The notes under the pieces are model-generated. The model was not told where the DNA came from. It saw only the letters and a list, made by a program, of their open reading frames with translations, and searched no databases. From Anomaloglossus baeobatrachus (lineage: Eukaryota; Chordata; Amphibia; Anura; Aromobatidae): a DNA stretch of 64,000 nt. Below are positions 55,667 to 64,000 of the stretch, piece by piece. Positions within the stretch are counted from its first letter, which is position 1. The number at the start of each line of letters is the position of its first letter. The DNA is taken from positions 474,666,187 to 474,730,186 of the forward strand of contig NC_134357.1 of NCBI RefSeq assembly GCF_048569485.1, given 5' to 3'. A program made the position numbers and the translations under genes.

Positions 55667-58109
55667 AATCTAATAGCCGTTTTGTTGTATCCTCTGTCCC
55701 GCAACAGCACGTTCCGATAGGTATGCATGCCTTAATTGCAAGTACTTGTAAAATTCTCCATTATGTAGCCCAAAATCAGTTTGTAATTGAGAGAATTCTT
55801 TAATCCAATTTCCATCCGACATTTGTACTAGTCTGGTCAGCCCCCTCATGCTCCATCCCTCAAACTCCTCTAATTTGTTTACTTTGGGAAGCAATGGGGT
55901 TTCCTAAATAGAGGTGAACTAGGAAGCCCCCTCAATGTCCTGTGCTTTTTTCATCTTTTCCCACAACTTATGTATCAGTAGCAAAGTAGGAGGGGTTTCC
56001 AAGGAAAACCTGAATCTACCTGACACCAAAGTTTCGTAAAGACGAGACGATTTAAAATGTTGTTGCAGTAATAATTTTTGTGGACCTCCTTCCCCTGGGT
56101 CATCCCACCCTTGAATGTGCTGTAACTGAGCAGCTGCAAAATACGCCCAAGGATTAGGAACCGCCAAACCTCCACTTTGTTTATCTCTTTGTAATGTCTC
56201 CAGTTCGATTTTTGGGCTACGTCTTCCCCAACTTAATTCCCTGAAGAGCGAGTTGACCTTGTAAAAGTATCTTTGGGGAATCCACTGTGGCTATGTAAGA
56301 TGTATAATAATTGAGGCATCCAGATCATTTTGATCAGATTCATGCGCCCCATCACAGACTGAGGCAGCCGAGTCCAGGTGTTAGTTTTTTCTTTAAATCC
56401 TTTAAGAACCGGGGTTAAATTAAGTTTCTCGTAGTCGTTCACTCTAGCAGTAACATTAATCTCCACATACTTAAATTGTGAAGTAATCTGTAATCACCAG
56501 GATGCATATTGCAGAGTGTTCCCAATGTTATCTACTTGGAGCAAGACTGACTTTAGACAATTTATCATTAACCCGGAGTATCTGCCAGATTCTTAAATCC
56601 TTTCCATTGCAATGGGTATTGTATTAGAGACATTTGCTAGAAACAGTAATGAATCATTGGCAGATAATGCTACCTTTTCCTCATGCTCCTCCCTTTTGAA
56701 CTCCACTGTATGCGGATGCTGTTGCTAATGAGCTGCTTTGGACTTTATGGCAATCCCAGATAACAATTGTGAGAGAGGACACCCCTGTCGAGTACTCTAG
56801 CAAAGCGAAATGCTGGTGTAAGGGGTGCTTCACACACAGTGAGCTCACTGCCGAGATCGCTGCTGAGTCACGCTTTTTGTGACGCAGCAGTGACCTCATT
56901 AGCGATCTCGCTGTGTGTGACAATGAGCAGCGATCTGGCCCCTGCTGCGAGATCGCTGCTCGTTACACACAGCCCTGGTTCGTTTTCTTCAAAGGCGCTC
57001 TCCCACTGTGACACACAGATCGCTGTGTGTGACAGCAAGAGAGCGACAAATGAAGCGAGCAGGGAGCAGGAGCCGGCGTCTGACAGCTGAGGTAAGCTTG
57101 TAACCAAGATAAACATCGGGTAACCAAGGTGGTTACCCGATATTTACCTTAGTTACCAGCCTCTGCAGCTCTCACGCTGCCTGTGCTGCCGGCTCCGGCT
57201 CTCTGCACATGTAGCTGCTGTACACATCGGGTTAATTAACCCGATGTGTACAGCAGCTAGGAGAGCAAGGAGCCAGCGCTAAGCAGTGTGCGCGGCTCCC
57301 TGCTCTCTGCACATGTAGCTGCATTACACATCGGGTTAATTAACCCGATTTGTACTGTAGCTAGGAGAGCAAGGAGCCAGCGCTCAGTGTGCGCGGCTCC
57401 CTGCTCCCTGCACACACAGCTAAGCGGTGTGCGCTGGTAACTAATGTAAACATCGGGTAACCATAGCCGATGTTTACCTTAGTTACCAGTCTCCGCAGCT
57501 TCCAGACGGCGGCTCCGTGCAAGCGCAGCGTCGCTTGCACGTCGCTGCTGGCTGGGGGCTGTTCACTGGTCGCTGGTGAGATCTGCCTGTTTGACAGCTC
57601 ACCAGCGACCATGTAGCGATGCAGCAGCGATCCTGACTAGGTCAGATCGCTGGTCGGATCGCTGCTGCATCGCTAAGTGTGAAGGTACCCTAAGCCGCTT
57701 ATTAACCCTAATCCTTGCTGTGGGTCTACGGTATAACAACTTTATCCAGGAGATAAGGAATTCTAATTCTAAGTAGAAATTAAATTGGTCTTTATAAAAA
57801 CCCGATTTAGAACTGAATAGCTGCTGATAGAAGTCTGAAAAGACGTTTAGTATCTGGTCTTATTGATTATCATTGTGCTGTCACTTATTGCCCCCACAAA
57901 AGAGGTCCACTGTCGTGCTCTAGCTATAACGGCCAATAGATGCCCTGCTTTCTCACCTTCCTCAAAAAATCTGTGTTGTGAGAACATCCTTTTAGTCTTA
58001 GTCCTTTCCTTGACATGTGTATCATACCCTTTCTGTGCTTCTTTCCACTCCAACAAGTTCTGAGTCGACGCTGAGCTTATACACTGTTGCTGCTTGGTCT
58101 GGACCCTGT
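55667..58109 (-). mobile_element. Antisense L1 fragment (ORF2 part), split by a MITE and cut by a Gypsy LTR
   Basis: Minus-strand frames at 55670-55894, 55919-56167 and 56233-56466 match the C-terminal RT region of the L1 in LINE C (FYKYLQLRHAY, NPWAYFAAAQ, INVTARVNDY, LIKMIWMPQLLY). The frame at 57847-58056 matches the region after the endonuclease (MLEWKEAQK, GHLLAVIARA). A MITE lies between them at 56822-57690. RT motifs in 56470-56820 are too decayed to read through. The element continues left-to-right only up to the Gypsy LTR at 58110. It is old compared with its inserts. Confidence 0.8.
56822..57690. mobile_element. Harbinger-type MITE (869 bp) with large palindromes
   Basis: The ends are GGGGTGCTTCACACACAGTGAG and, inverted, GGGTACCTTCACACTTAGCG, flanked by TAA (56819-56821 and 57691-57693). 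The TIR resembles that of the 6.6-kb Harbinger element (GGGTACTTTCACACTTGCG), which could supply the transposase. The interior holds a 48-bp perfect palindrome at 57212-57259, a second partial copy near 57326-57362 in a tandem duplication of about 113 bp, and repeated GATCGCTGCTG motifs. Confidence 0.75.
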
Positions 58110-59242
58110 TGTTACAGGGGGCTGTCTGATAATAAAACCTAAAGGACTATCAGACAGTCAGGGTCCACCGTGCAAAGACTCTGCTGCAGACTATGGCAGA
58201 GTGCAATACCTCTGTTAAACTCACAGAGGAATATAATTATTAAATAAGGCAATTCCTCCCTTACTTGGAAGGTGTGTGGAATGGTCTCTGTTAATAATCA
58301 CAGAGACAAAGGCAGTGAGTGTGAAATGGCACCTACCTAGGTCCGTTCCTCTAGTGGTGCCAGGAGACGGACAGCAGCGTAAGCCGCACAAAGCTCCTAC
58401 CTGCGTTCGCTCCACTAGTGTGCGAGGACACGAACCACTAGATATATCACCTGCCTAGGTCCGCTCTTCTAGTGGTGCAAAAGAGACGGACAGCAGCGTA
58501 AGCCGCACAAAGCTCCTACCTGCGTTCGTTCCACTAGTGTGCGAGGACACGAACCACTAGATATGGCACCTGCCTAGGTCCGCTCTTCTAGTGGTGCAAA
58601 AGAGACAGACAGCAGCATAAGCCGCACAAAGCTCCTACCTCTGTTCACTCCCCTAGTGTGCGAGGATACGAACAACTGCCAGATGCAGTATAAGGAACGT
58701 TACCCTAGCGGCAACGTCCACCTACGAGTAGAATCACAAGGCCCAGCCGGACCATGTGCCTCAGGCACCTGCCTATGTCCGCTCCCCTAAGAGGTAAGGA
58801 TACGGACTGCAGCCGAAGCTGTCAGGTATAAGAACGCTATCCTGCCGGTAGCGCTCACCTAGCATAGACAGAGAGATGCCTAGAGGAACGTGCACAGAGC
58901 GTCTACTCTCATGCATGAACCAAGAGGACTGAGCGCCGTGCGCCGTGCGTCAGGGTCTTATATAGACTCTGTGCCTCATCCAAGATGGAGGACACCAGAG
59001 CCAATCCGCTGCCAGAACGACAGGAATGACGTCATGCTGGCCTATCACCGAGCAAAGCGTCACAAGCACATGACCAGCGACCAATCGGCATAGAAGGTGT
59101 CAGAGACATGTGACCTCGTGTCAGCGATGATGTCACCCGCACATGTGCAATGGCTCGAAGATAGGACTTAGTCTCCAGCGCTTGCACATGTGCAGTAGCT
59201 AGAAATCTGGACATAGACTCCAGTGCCACAGCAACCGTAACA
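58110..59242 (-). repeat. 3' LTR of the Gypsy element
   Basis: This 1133-bp LTR has TGTTAC and GTAACA ends. Three tandem copies of a 119-bp unit lie at about 58328-58684 (core CCTAGGTCCGCTCTTCTAGT). A CT-rich plus-strand tract at 59243-59270 is the polypurine tract on the coding strand. No matching second LTR is inside the window. Confidence 0.8.
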
Positions 59243-59317
59243 GTACCTCCCCCTCAAGGGCCCCCCTCCCGGCAATGCAGGTAATCGGCAACTAAGTCGG
59301 GAGCATGGACAGCCTCT

Positions 59318-62300
59318 TCAGGCTTCCAAAGAGGGATGTTCCGGGCCGTAACCCTCCCAATCTATCAAGAAGAACCTGCGCCCTCTAACCATCTTAGAAC
59401 CAACTATGGCTCGTACCTCATAGCTAGAGCGAGAGGAATCAGAGGCAGGAGAGTGCACTTCACGAGCGTGAGGTAAAATAGCCGGCTTTAGCAGTGAGAC
59501 ATGAAATTTGTCATGGATCCTAAGATGGACGGGTAACTTCAATTGGTAGACTACAGGATTTACCTGTCGAAGAACCTCATAAGGACCCAGGAAGCGAGGA
59601 GCAAATTTGACAGAGCTCACTCTAAGTCTCACGTGTTTTGCAGAGAGCCACACAAAGTCCCCCGGAGAAAAGACAGGAGCCGGGCGACGAAACCGATCGG
59701 ACACCGTCTTCATACGGTCCTTAGCTGCTTGGATCGACTCTTGAGTCTGATCCCAAACCTTTCTGGCATTAGTTGCCCAGTCGGCCACAAGAGGAGGAGG
59801 TGCAGCAGTGTGAAACGGTACCGGTACCCTAGGGTGTTGCCCATTATTGAGTACGAACAGTGTCTGCCCAGTGGCCTCAGCCAGCGAATTGTTAAGGGCA
59901 AATTCTGCCCAGAGTAGGAGGGAGGACCAGTTATTGTGGTTCTCAGCAACAAAGTGTCGAAGGTATATAATCATGGATTGATTGGTACGCTCAACCAAAC
60001 CATTGGTCTCCGGATGGTATGCCGAAGTGAGATTCAACTCAATTTGCAGAAGGCTACAAAGATCTCGCCAGAAACGGGAAGCAAATTGCAGGGCCTCTAT
60101 CACAAATGATACGATCTGGCATCCCGTGAAGCCTAAAGACATGCTGAGGAATAGTTTGGCTAGTACCCTGGAAGATGGGATTCTCGATAACGGTACGAGA
60201 TGAACCATCCGGGAGAAATGGTCCGTAATGACCCACACAAATCTATGTCCCTGTGAACACGGAAGATCACCCACAAAGTCCATGCCTACCACCTCCCATG
60301 GTCTATCTGGCACTGGTAAAGGATGCAAGAGCCCAGCCGGTCTCTGCCGTAATGGACGGTTGCGAGCACACGAGTAGCAGGAACCGACATATCTCTTGAC
60401 GTGGCTGGCTAAGTGTGGCCACCAATACCACCTCTCCAGTAACTCTCGTGTCCGCCTAATACCAAAATGCCCATCCACCTTTGAGGTGTGGGCCCACGAC
60501 AGTATATCATTCTGTCGATCAGGCGGAACAAAGGTCTTGCCCGGTGGGATTTGGTCTAACGTCACAGGGGAGAGCGTATGAAAAACCCTGGAGGGAAGGA
60601 TAAGACGAGGTTCGTCAATCTCTTCCTGGGTAGAAACCATAGAGTGAGACAGGGCGTCTGCCTTGTTATTCTTACTCCCAGACAGATAGTTGATGGAGAA
60701 GTGAAAGCGGGAGAAAAACAAGGACCAGCGGGCTTGGCGAGGATTCAGACGCTGAGCGGTTTGTAAGTACGTCAGATTCTTATGGTCTGTATAGACCTGG
60801 AAAGGATGTTTCGCTCCATCCAGCAAGTGACGCCACTCCCCCAAGGCTAATCTCAGGGCGAGCAGTTCCCTATCCCCAATGGAATAGTTTCTCTCTGCCG
60901 GTGAAAAGGTTTTAGCAAAGAAGAAACACTGCCTTTTTCTACCTGCACTGTTCTTTTGATACAAGACCGCACTAGCACCCACTGAAGAGGCATCAACCTC
61001 CAAGAGGAAGGGCTTATTCTCATCGGGTCTTTGAAGAACGGGAGCAGTTGAAAAGTGTCTTTTTACTGCCTCAATAGCCTGAGATGTCTCAGTAGACCAG
61101 GCTTTGGGATTAGCACCTTTCTTAGTCAAGGCCACCAAAGTAGAAAAATGGGGTATGAACTGCCTGTAATAATTTATGAATCCTAAGAAGCGTGGCACCG
61201 CCTTCAAGGAATGAGGTTCGGACCATTCCAGGACAGCAGAGAGCTTCGCAGGATCCATAGCCAGACCCTCTTGTGAGATAATGTAGCCAATAAAAGGCAA
61301 GGATGACTGCTCGAATACACATTTTTCGAGTTTAGCAAACAATGAGTGCTCCTTTAAACGGGAAAGGACACGAACGTAATCCTGACGATGAGTCTCCAGA
61401 TCAGGAGAAAAAATCAGGATGTCGTCTAGATACACCACTACAGAGGATAACAGTAAATCCCTGAACACATCGTTTACGAAGTCCTGAAATACTGCAGGTG
61501 CATTACATAACCCAAAAGGCATGACGAGGTATTCATAGTGACCGTCTTGGGTGTTAAAAGCGGTCTTCCATTCGTCACCCTCTCGAATTCGTACCAAGTT
61601 ATACGCACCCTGCAGATCCAACTTCGTAAAAACTTGAGCTCCCCTCAGTCTGTCAAAGAGCTCCGAAATTAAAGGTAACGGGTATTTGTTCTTTATTGTG
61701 ATTGCGTTGAGACCCCTGTAATCTATGCAGGGACGCAAATCACCCTCTTTCTTCCGAACAAAGAAAAACCCAGCTCCCGTGGGAGAGACAGACTTACGAA
61801 TGAACCCCTTCTCTAAACTCTCTCTTATATAGGTCGACATGGCCTCCGACTCAGGTATCGACAAGGGGTAAACCCTGCCCTTAGGTGGAACCGAACCTGG
61901 GATAAGGTCTATGGCACAGTCATACGGCCTATGGGGTGGAAGAACCTCAGCAGCCTGTTTGGAGAACACGTCAGCAAAATCCAAATAGGGTGTAGGTATG
62001 GGAGAGAGATCAGTTGATGCAACCGCAACGACCTTAGGTGGTAAGGGAAGACATCGGGACTGACATTTCGAACCCCAACTAATAATGCTGTCGGACTCCC
62101 AGTCAATGTGAGGAGCATGAGTCCGAAGCCATGGGAGACCCAGAAGGACGTCGTCTATACCCTCAGGCAAAACAAGAAAAGAAATCTCCTCTATGTGACC
62201 CTGAGACAGGGAAAGGCGCAAGGGAACTGTCCTCAATGTAATGGGGTCAGACAACATAGTTCCATTAACAACACGGACAGGAATAGGCGCCTCTAACATG

Positions 62301-62458
62301 ATAGAGGGAATATTGTGTCTCTTTACAAATCCTGAGGACACAAAAGTCCCGTCAGCTCCGGAATCCACAAAAGCCATAATAGGCCATGTATTCTCAGAGA
62401 ATGAGAGCTGACCTGGGATACTACACTTAGAGGGTGCAGAAGACGTCTCTAGTAACAC
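59318..62458 (-). CDS. Gypsy pol polyprotein (protease, RT, RNase H, integrase)
   Basis: A single 1046-codon frame holds the domains in order. A retropepsin with DSGADGTF lies near residue 32. The RT has GAGFFFVRKK, KLDLQGAYN and the catalytic YLDDILIFS near residue 340. The RNase H begins LLEVDASSVGAS near residue 480. The integrase zinc finger (HTSKVDGHFG...CYSCAR) lies near 655-700. The integrase core has GMDFVGDLP and a SAYHPETNGLVERTNQ region. The end (FFLIDWEGYGPEHPS) resembles the start of a chromodomain, which in chromoviruses guides integration. The family is Ty3/Gypsy, Metaviridae-like. It is described here as a fossil. Confidence 0.85.
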   Translation of the reverse strand: MLLETSSAPSKCSIPGQLSFSENTWPIMAFVDSGADGTFVSSGFVKRHNIPSIMLEAPIPVRVVNGTMLSDPITLRTVPLRLSLSQGHIEEISFLVLPEGIDDVLLGLPWLRTHAPHIDWESDSIISWGSKCQSRCLPLPPKVVAVASTDLSPIPTPYLDFADVFSKQAAEVLPPHRPYDCAIDLIPGSVPPKGRVYPLSIPESEAMSTYIRESLEKGFIRKSVSPTGAGFFFVRKKEGDLRPCIDYRGLNAITIKNKYPLPLISELFDRLRGAQVFTKLDLQGAYNLVRIREGDEWKTAFNTQDGHYEYLVMPFGLCNAPAVFQDFVNDVFRDLLLSSVVVYLDDILIFSPDLETHRQDYVRVLSRLKEHSLFAKLEKCVFEQSSLPFIGYIISQEGLAMDPAKLSAVLEWSEPHSLKAVPRFLGFINYYRQFIPHFSTLVALTKKGANPKAWSTETSQAIEAVKRHFSTAPVLQRPDENKPFLLEVDASSVGASAVLYQKNSAGRKRQCFFFAKTFSPAERNYSIGDRELLALRLALGEWRHLLDGAKHPFQVYTDHKNLTYLQTAQRLNPRQARWSLFFSRFHFSINYLSGSKNNKADALSHSMVSTQEEIDEPRLILPSRVFHTLSPVTLDQIPPGKTFVPPDRQNDILSWAHTSKVDGHFGIRRTRELLERWYWWPHLASHVKRYVGSCYSCARNRPLRQRPAGLLHPLPVPDRPWEVVGMDFVGDLPCSQGHRFVWVITDHFSRMVHLVPLSRIPSSRVLAKLFLSMSLGFTGCQIVSFVIEALQFASRFWRDLCSLLQIELNLTSAYHPETNGLVERTNQSMIIYLRHFVAENHNNWSSLLLWAEFALNNSLAEATGQTLFVLNNGQHPRVPVPFHTAAPPPLVADWATNARKVWDQTQESIQAAKDRMKTVSDRFRRPAPVFSPGDFVWLSAKHVRLRVSSVKFAPRFLGPYEVLRQVNPVVYQLKLPVHLRIHDKFHVSLLKPAILPHAREVHSPASDSSRSSYEVRAIVGSKMVRGRRFFLIDWEGYGPEHPSLEA

Positions 62459-62790
62459 CCCTCTAATGGTTACTAGGCCTGGGAGTTTCCCTGACGGCTA
62501 GGACACGTGTTGGCATAGTGCCCAGCCTGACGACATACGTAACATATAGGAGGACCAGACTTGCGTAGTCTGGAGGACGTATGACCTAACTCCATAGGAG
62601 TGGGAGATGTTTCAGATGCTGAGGAAGATGGTAGTGTACCCTCAACAACTGGAATAGCCCGATGCTTAGGGCGTGAGGAAGAGACCTCGAGTCTACGTTC
62701 CCTATGGCGTACGTCGATCCTCGTTGCTACTGTGATCAAGTCTTCCAGAGAAGCAGGGACCTCACGAGTAGCAAGAGCATCCTTGACATA

Positions 62791-63689
62791 TCACATTACC
62801 TATACAAGGCCTCTCATTATCAAAGGCAGATTCCTGATATAGTTCAATTACAACCTAAAAAAGACTCTGGAATCTTAATTTTAATGTTCAAAAAGGTAGA
62901 AATTTATTAATACAAAGGTGCTCGTGCAAATATTATATAAAATTCATTATACATAGGATGAAATTTGGAATATTAGGAGGGATGTATGACCGCACTAAAG
63001 GGAATAGTGCAACTCTGGTGGCAATTACACTGTCTGGACCAATTAGCCTACAGTAATGTCCTATATACAAATAGACATGTAAAAAATAGGCATATTCTAA
63101 CGGCATAGGGACTTCAATAAGTGGGGCATAGTATATGTATAGATCTTATGTTTTCTGATGGCGTGCTATTGATTAAATTAATATTGATTATATTGTATCA
63201 TGTGGAGGTACCCCTCGTGGCCACAATGGTCAAGAGCAGTCCATACCACCTATATATTATCCTATAATAAGTATGGGATTAGTCGCCCACATCAGTAGCT
63301 TCCATTAACAATTTTCCCCCATAGATAAGTCAATTTACCTGTAGCCATTAGTAAGCAGTAAAGGTCATGTGTAATGCGACCGATTGCACCTGCCCCAACC
63401 TCGACGCGCGTTACACCGCACTGCCGGTTTCATCAGGAGGTATGTGCCATACTTGTTATGGTTACCTTATATAGCACCCATGATTTGATCCAGGTGCGCA
63501 TTTCACATCCGGCATTTAGGCACACATGACTAAGTGATGCGCATCTTTAGTGCGGTCATCCATCCCTCCTAATATTCCAAATTTCATCCTATGTATAATG
63601 AATTTTATATAATATTTGCACGAGCACCTTTGTATTAATACATTTCTACCTTTTTGAACATTAAAATTAAGATTCCAGAGTCTTTTTTA
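62791..63689 (-). mobile_element. Fold-back (Penelope-like?) element with 144-bp inverted arms
   Basis: The insert is flanked by the 15-bp duplication AGCATCCTTGACATA (62776-62790 and 63690-63704). Its outer parts form a long inverted repeat (62856-62999 and 63546-63689) with only a few mismatches. The left 65 bp are outside the repeat. It is non-coding. On the minus strand it carries a hammerhead-like core at 63399-63440. Duplication by target-primed insertion plus an inverted terminal piece is the usual look of Penelope-like copies. The family is inferred. Confidence 0.65.
63399..63440 (-). ncRNA. Degenerate hammerhead-ribozyme-like motif
   Basis: On the minus strand CTGATGA is followed by a possible stem II (ACCGGCAGTGCGGT) and then GTAAC, where an active hammerhead has GAAAC. 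CGCGCG continues as a possible stem III. Penelope-like elements are known to carry hammerhead motifs in their terminal repeats. The altered GAAA box suggests loss of activity in this copy. Confidence 0.4.
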
Positions 63690-64000
63690 AGCATCCTTGA
63701 CATAGCCTGCCAACCCTCTCCAGAAGATAGGAATCAACACCTTCTCTGGCCAATCTAGTTCCGCCACCAGAGTTCTAAAAGCAATGGCATAAGAACTAGT
63801 GGATAACGAACCCTGAGATAGATCTAACAGTCTCAGGGCCGCATCATGGGTAACCTGCGGACCCATGAATACCACCTTAAGAGCATCAAGAAGTTTTGAT
63901 GTCTCAGAAGAGTAACCACATCAGAGCGCTCCCATAGGGGAGTCGCCCATTCTAAGGCTTTGTCCTGAAGTAAGGAGATGATAAAGCCTACTCTGGACCT

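Larger units (their letters stand above)
58110..64000 (-). mobile_element. Gypsy LTR retrotransposon with long pol (chromovirus-like), runs off the window
   Basis: The minus-strand element lies in the antisense L1. It consists of the 3' LTR (58110-59242), pol (59318-62458) and gag (62473 to beyond 64000). Its 5' LTR lies outside the window. The LTR ends TGTTAC/GTAACA and the G-rich tract next to it are like those of the Gypsy array at 2248-17833, so the two are related families. Gag is split by a later fold-back insertion. The pol frame is long and looks whole through RT, RNase H and integrase. The element is a fossil copy because gag is interrupted. Confidence 0.85.
62473..64000 (-). mobile_element. 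Gypsy gag region, interrupted, incomplete at window edge
   Basis: Minus-strand gag sequence lies on both sides of the fold-back insertion at 62791-63689. The part at 62473-62739 has a CCHC knuckle (CYVCRQAGHYANTC). The part from 63690 to the window end carries the gag core (GPQVTHDAALRLLDL, FRTLVAELDWPEK). That core is related to the gag of the 2248-17833 array (GPQVTHDSALQILTL, FRTLAAELGWPER). Confidence 0.8.

Noticed and set aside
55558-55803. 81-codon plus-strand ORF with an IY repeat
   Set aside because: It is produced by the TA microsatellite and runs antisense into L1 sequence.
1-64000. tRNA, rRNA or 5S genes
   Set aside because: I looked for cloverleaf B-box motifs and 5S blocks near the U2 units and found nothing convincing.

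Overview
The window looks like a piece of a large amphibian genome, most likely a frog. The U2 snRNA sequence is vertebrate-like. The repeats are LINEs of the Tx1 and L1 groups, PIF/Harbinger transposons with TNA target duplications, Gypsy LTR elements and Penelope-like fold-back repeats. I see no host protein-coding gene. The only host genes are parts of six U2 snRNA genes.

Backbone: from about 26.5 kb to 55.6 kb the window is a tandem U2 snRNA array. Its units are called A to F here. Every U2 copy is split by a retroelement in the sense orientation. The 3' junction always falls between U2 nucleotides 37 and 38 (human numbering), inside the branch-point recognition sequence GUAGUA. The inserts belong to a U2-targeted group of the Tx1 clade, resembling the family known as Keno. 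ORF1 carries CCHC knuckles, and ORF2 carries an APE endonuclease and a reverse transcriptase. Copy A fills 1-26477, with its own 5' U2 half outside the window. The others are B at 28087-33883, C at 34334-44425, D at 46049-51565, E at 51612-52322 and F at 53748-55261. E has no ORF and F has only ORF1. B, C, D and F share a structured 5' leader in which paired bases change together. A PSE-like block sits at -61 to -47 of U2 in units B, C, D and F. A 3' box lies downstream of the complete U2 3' halves.

Nested elements: LINE A contains a Harbinger MITE (433-810) and a tandem array of a young, non-autonomous Gypsy element (2248-17833). That array has five LTRs alternating with four gag-protease interiors and is flanked once by GGTTA. 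LINE A also holds a 6.6-kb Harbinger element (19485-26073) with an intact-looking spliced transposase and a MADF/Myb-like gene. One LTR of the array carries a 441-bp tandem-repeat insert. LINE B carries a MITE. LINE C is broken by an L1 and a Penelope-like fragment.

Right flank: after unit F the U2 spacer ends in a TA microsatellite. An antisense L1 fragment follows, itself holding a MITE. It is cut by a Gypsy element (58110 to beyond 64000) with a long pol ORF. The gag of that element is split by a fold-back element containing a degenerate hammerhead-like motif.

Working picture: U2 promoters probably drive transcripts that enter the LINEs. The shared 5' leader is a candidate processing or packaging RNA. 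E and F may be non-autonomous passengers that use LINE machinery at the same site. The nesting order and near-identity of the copies show that several families were active recently.
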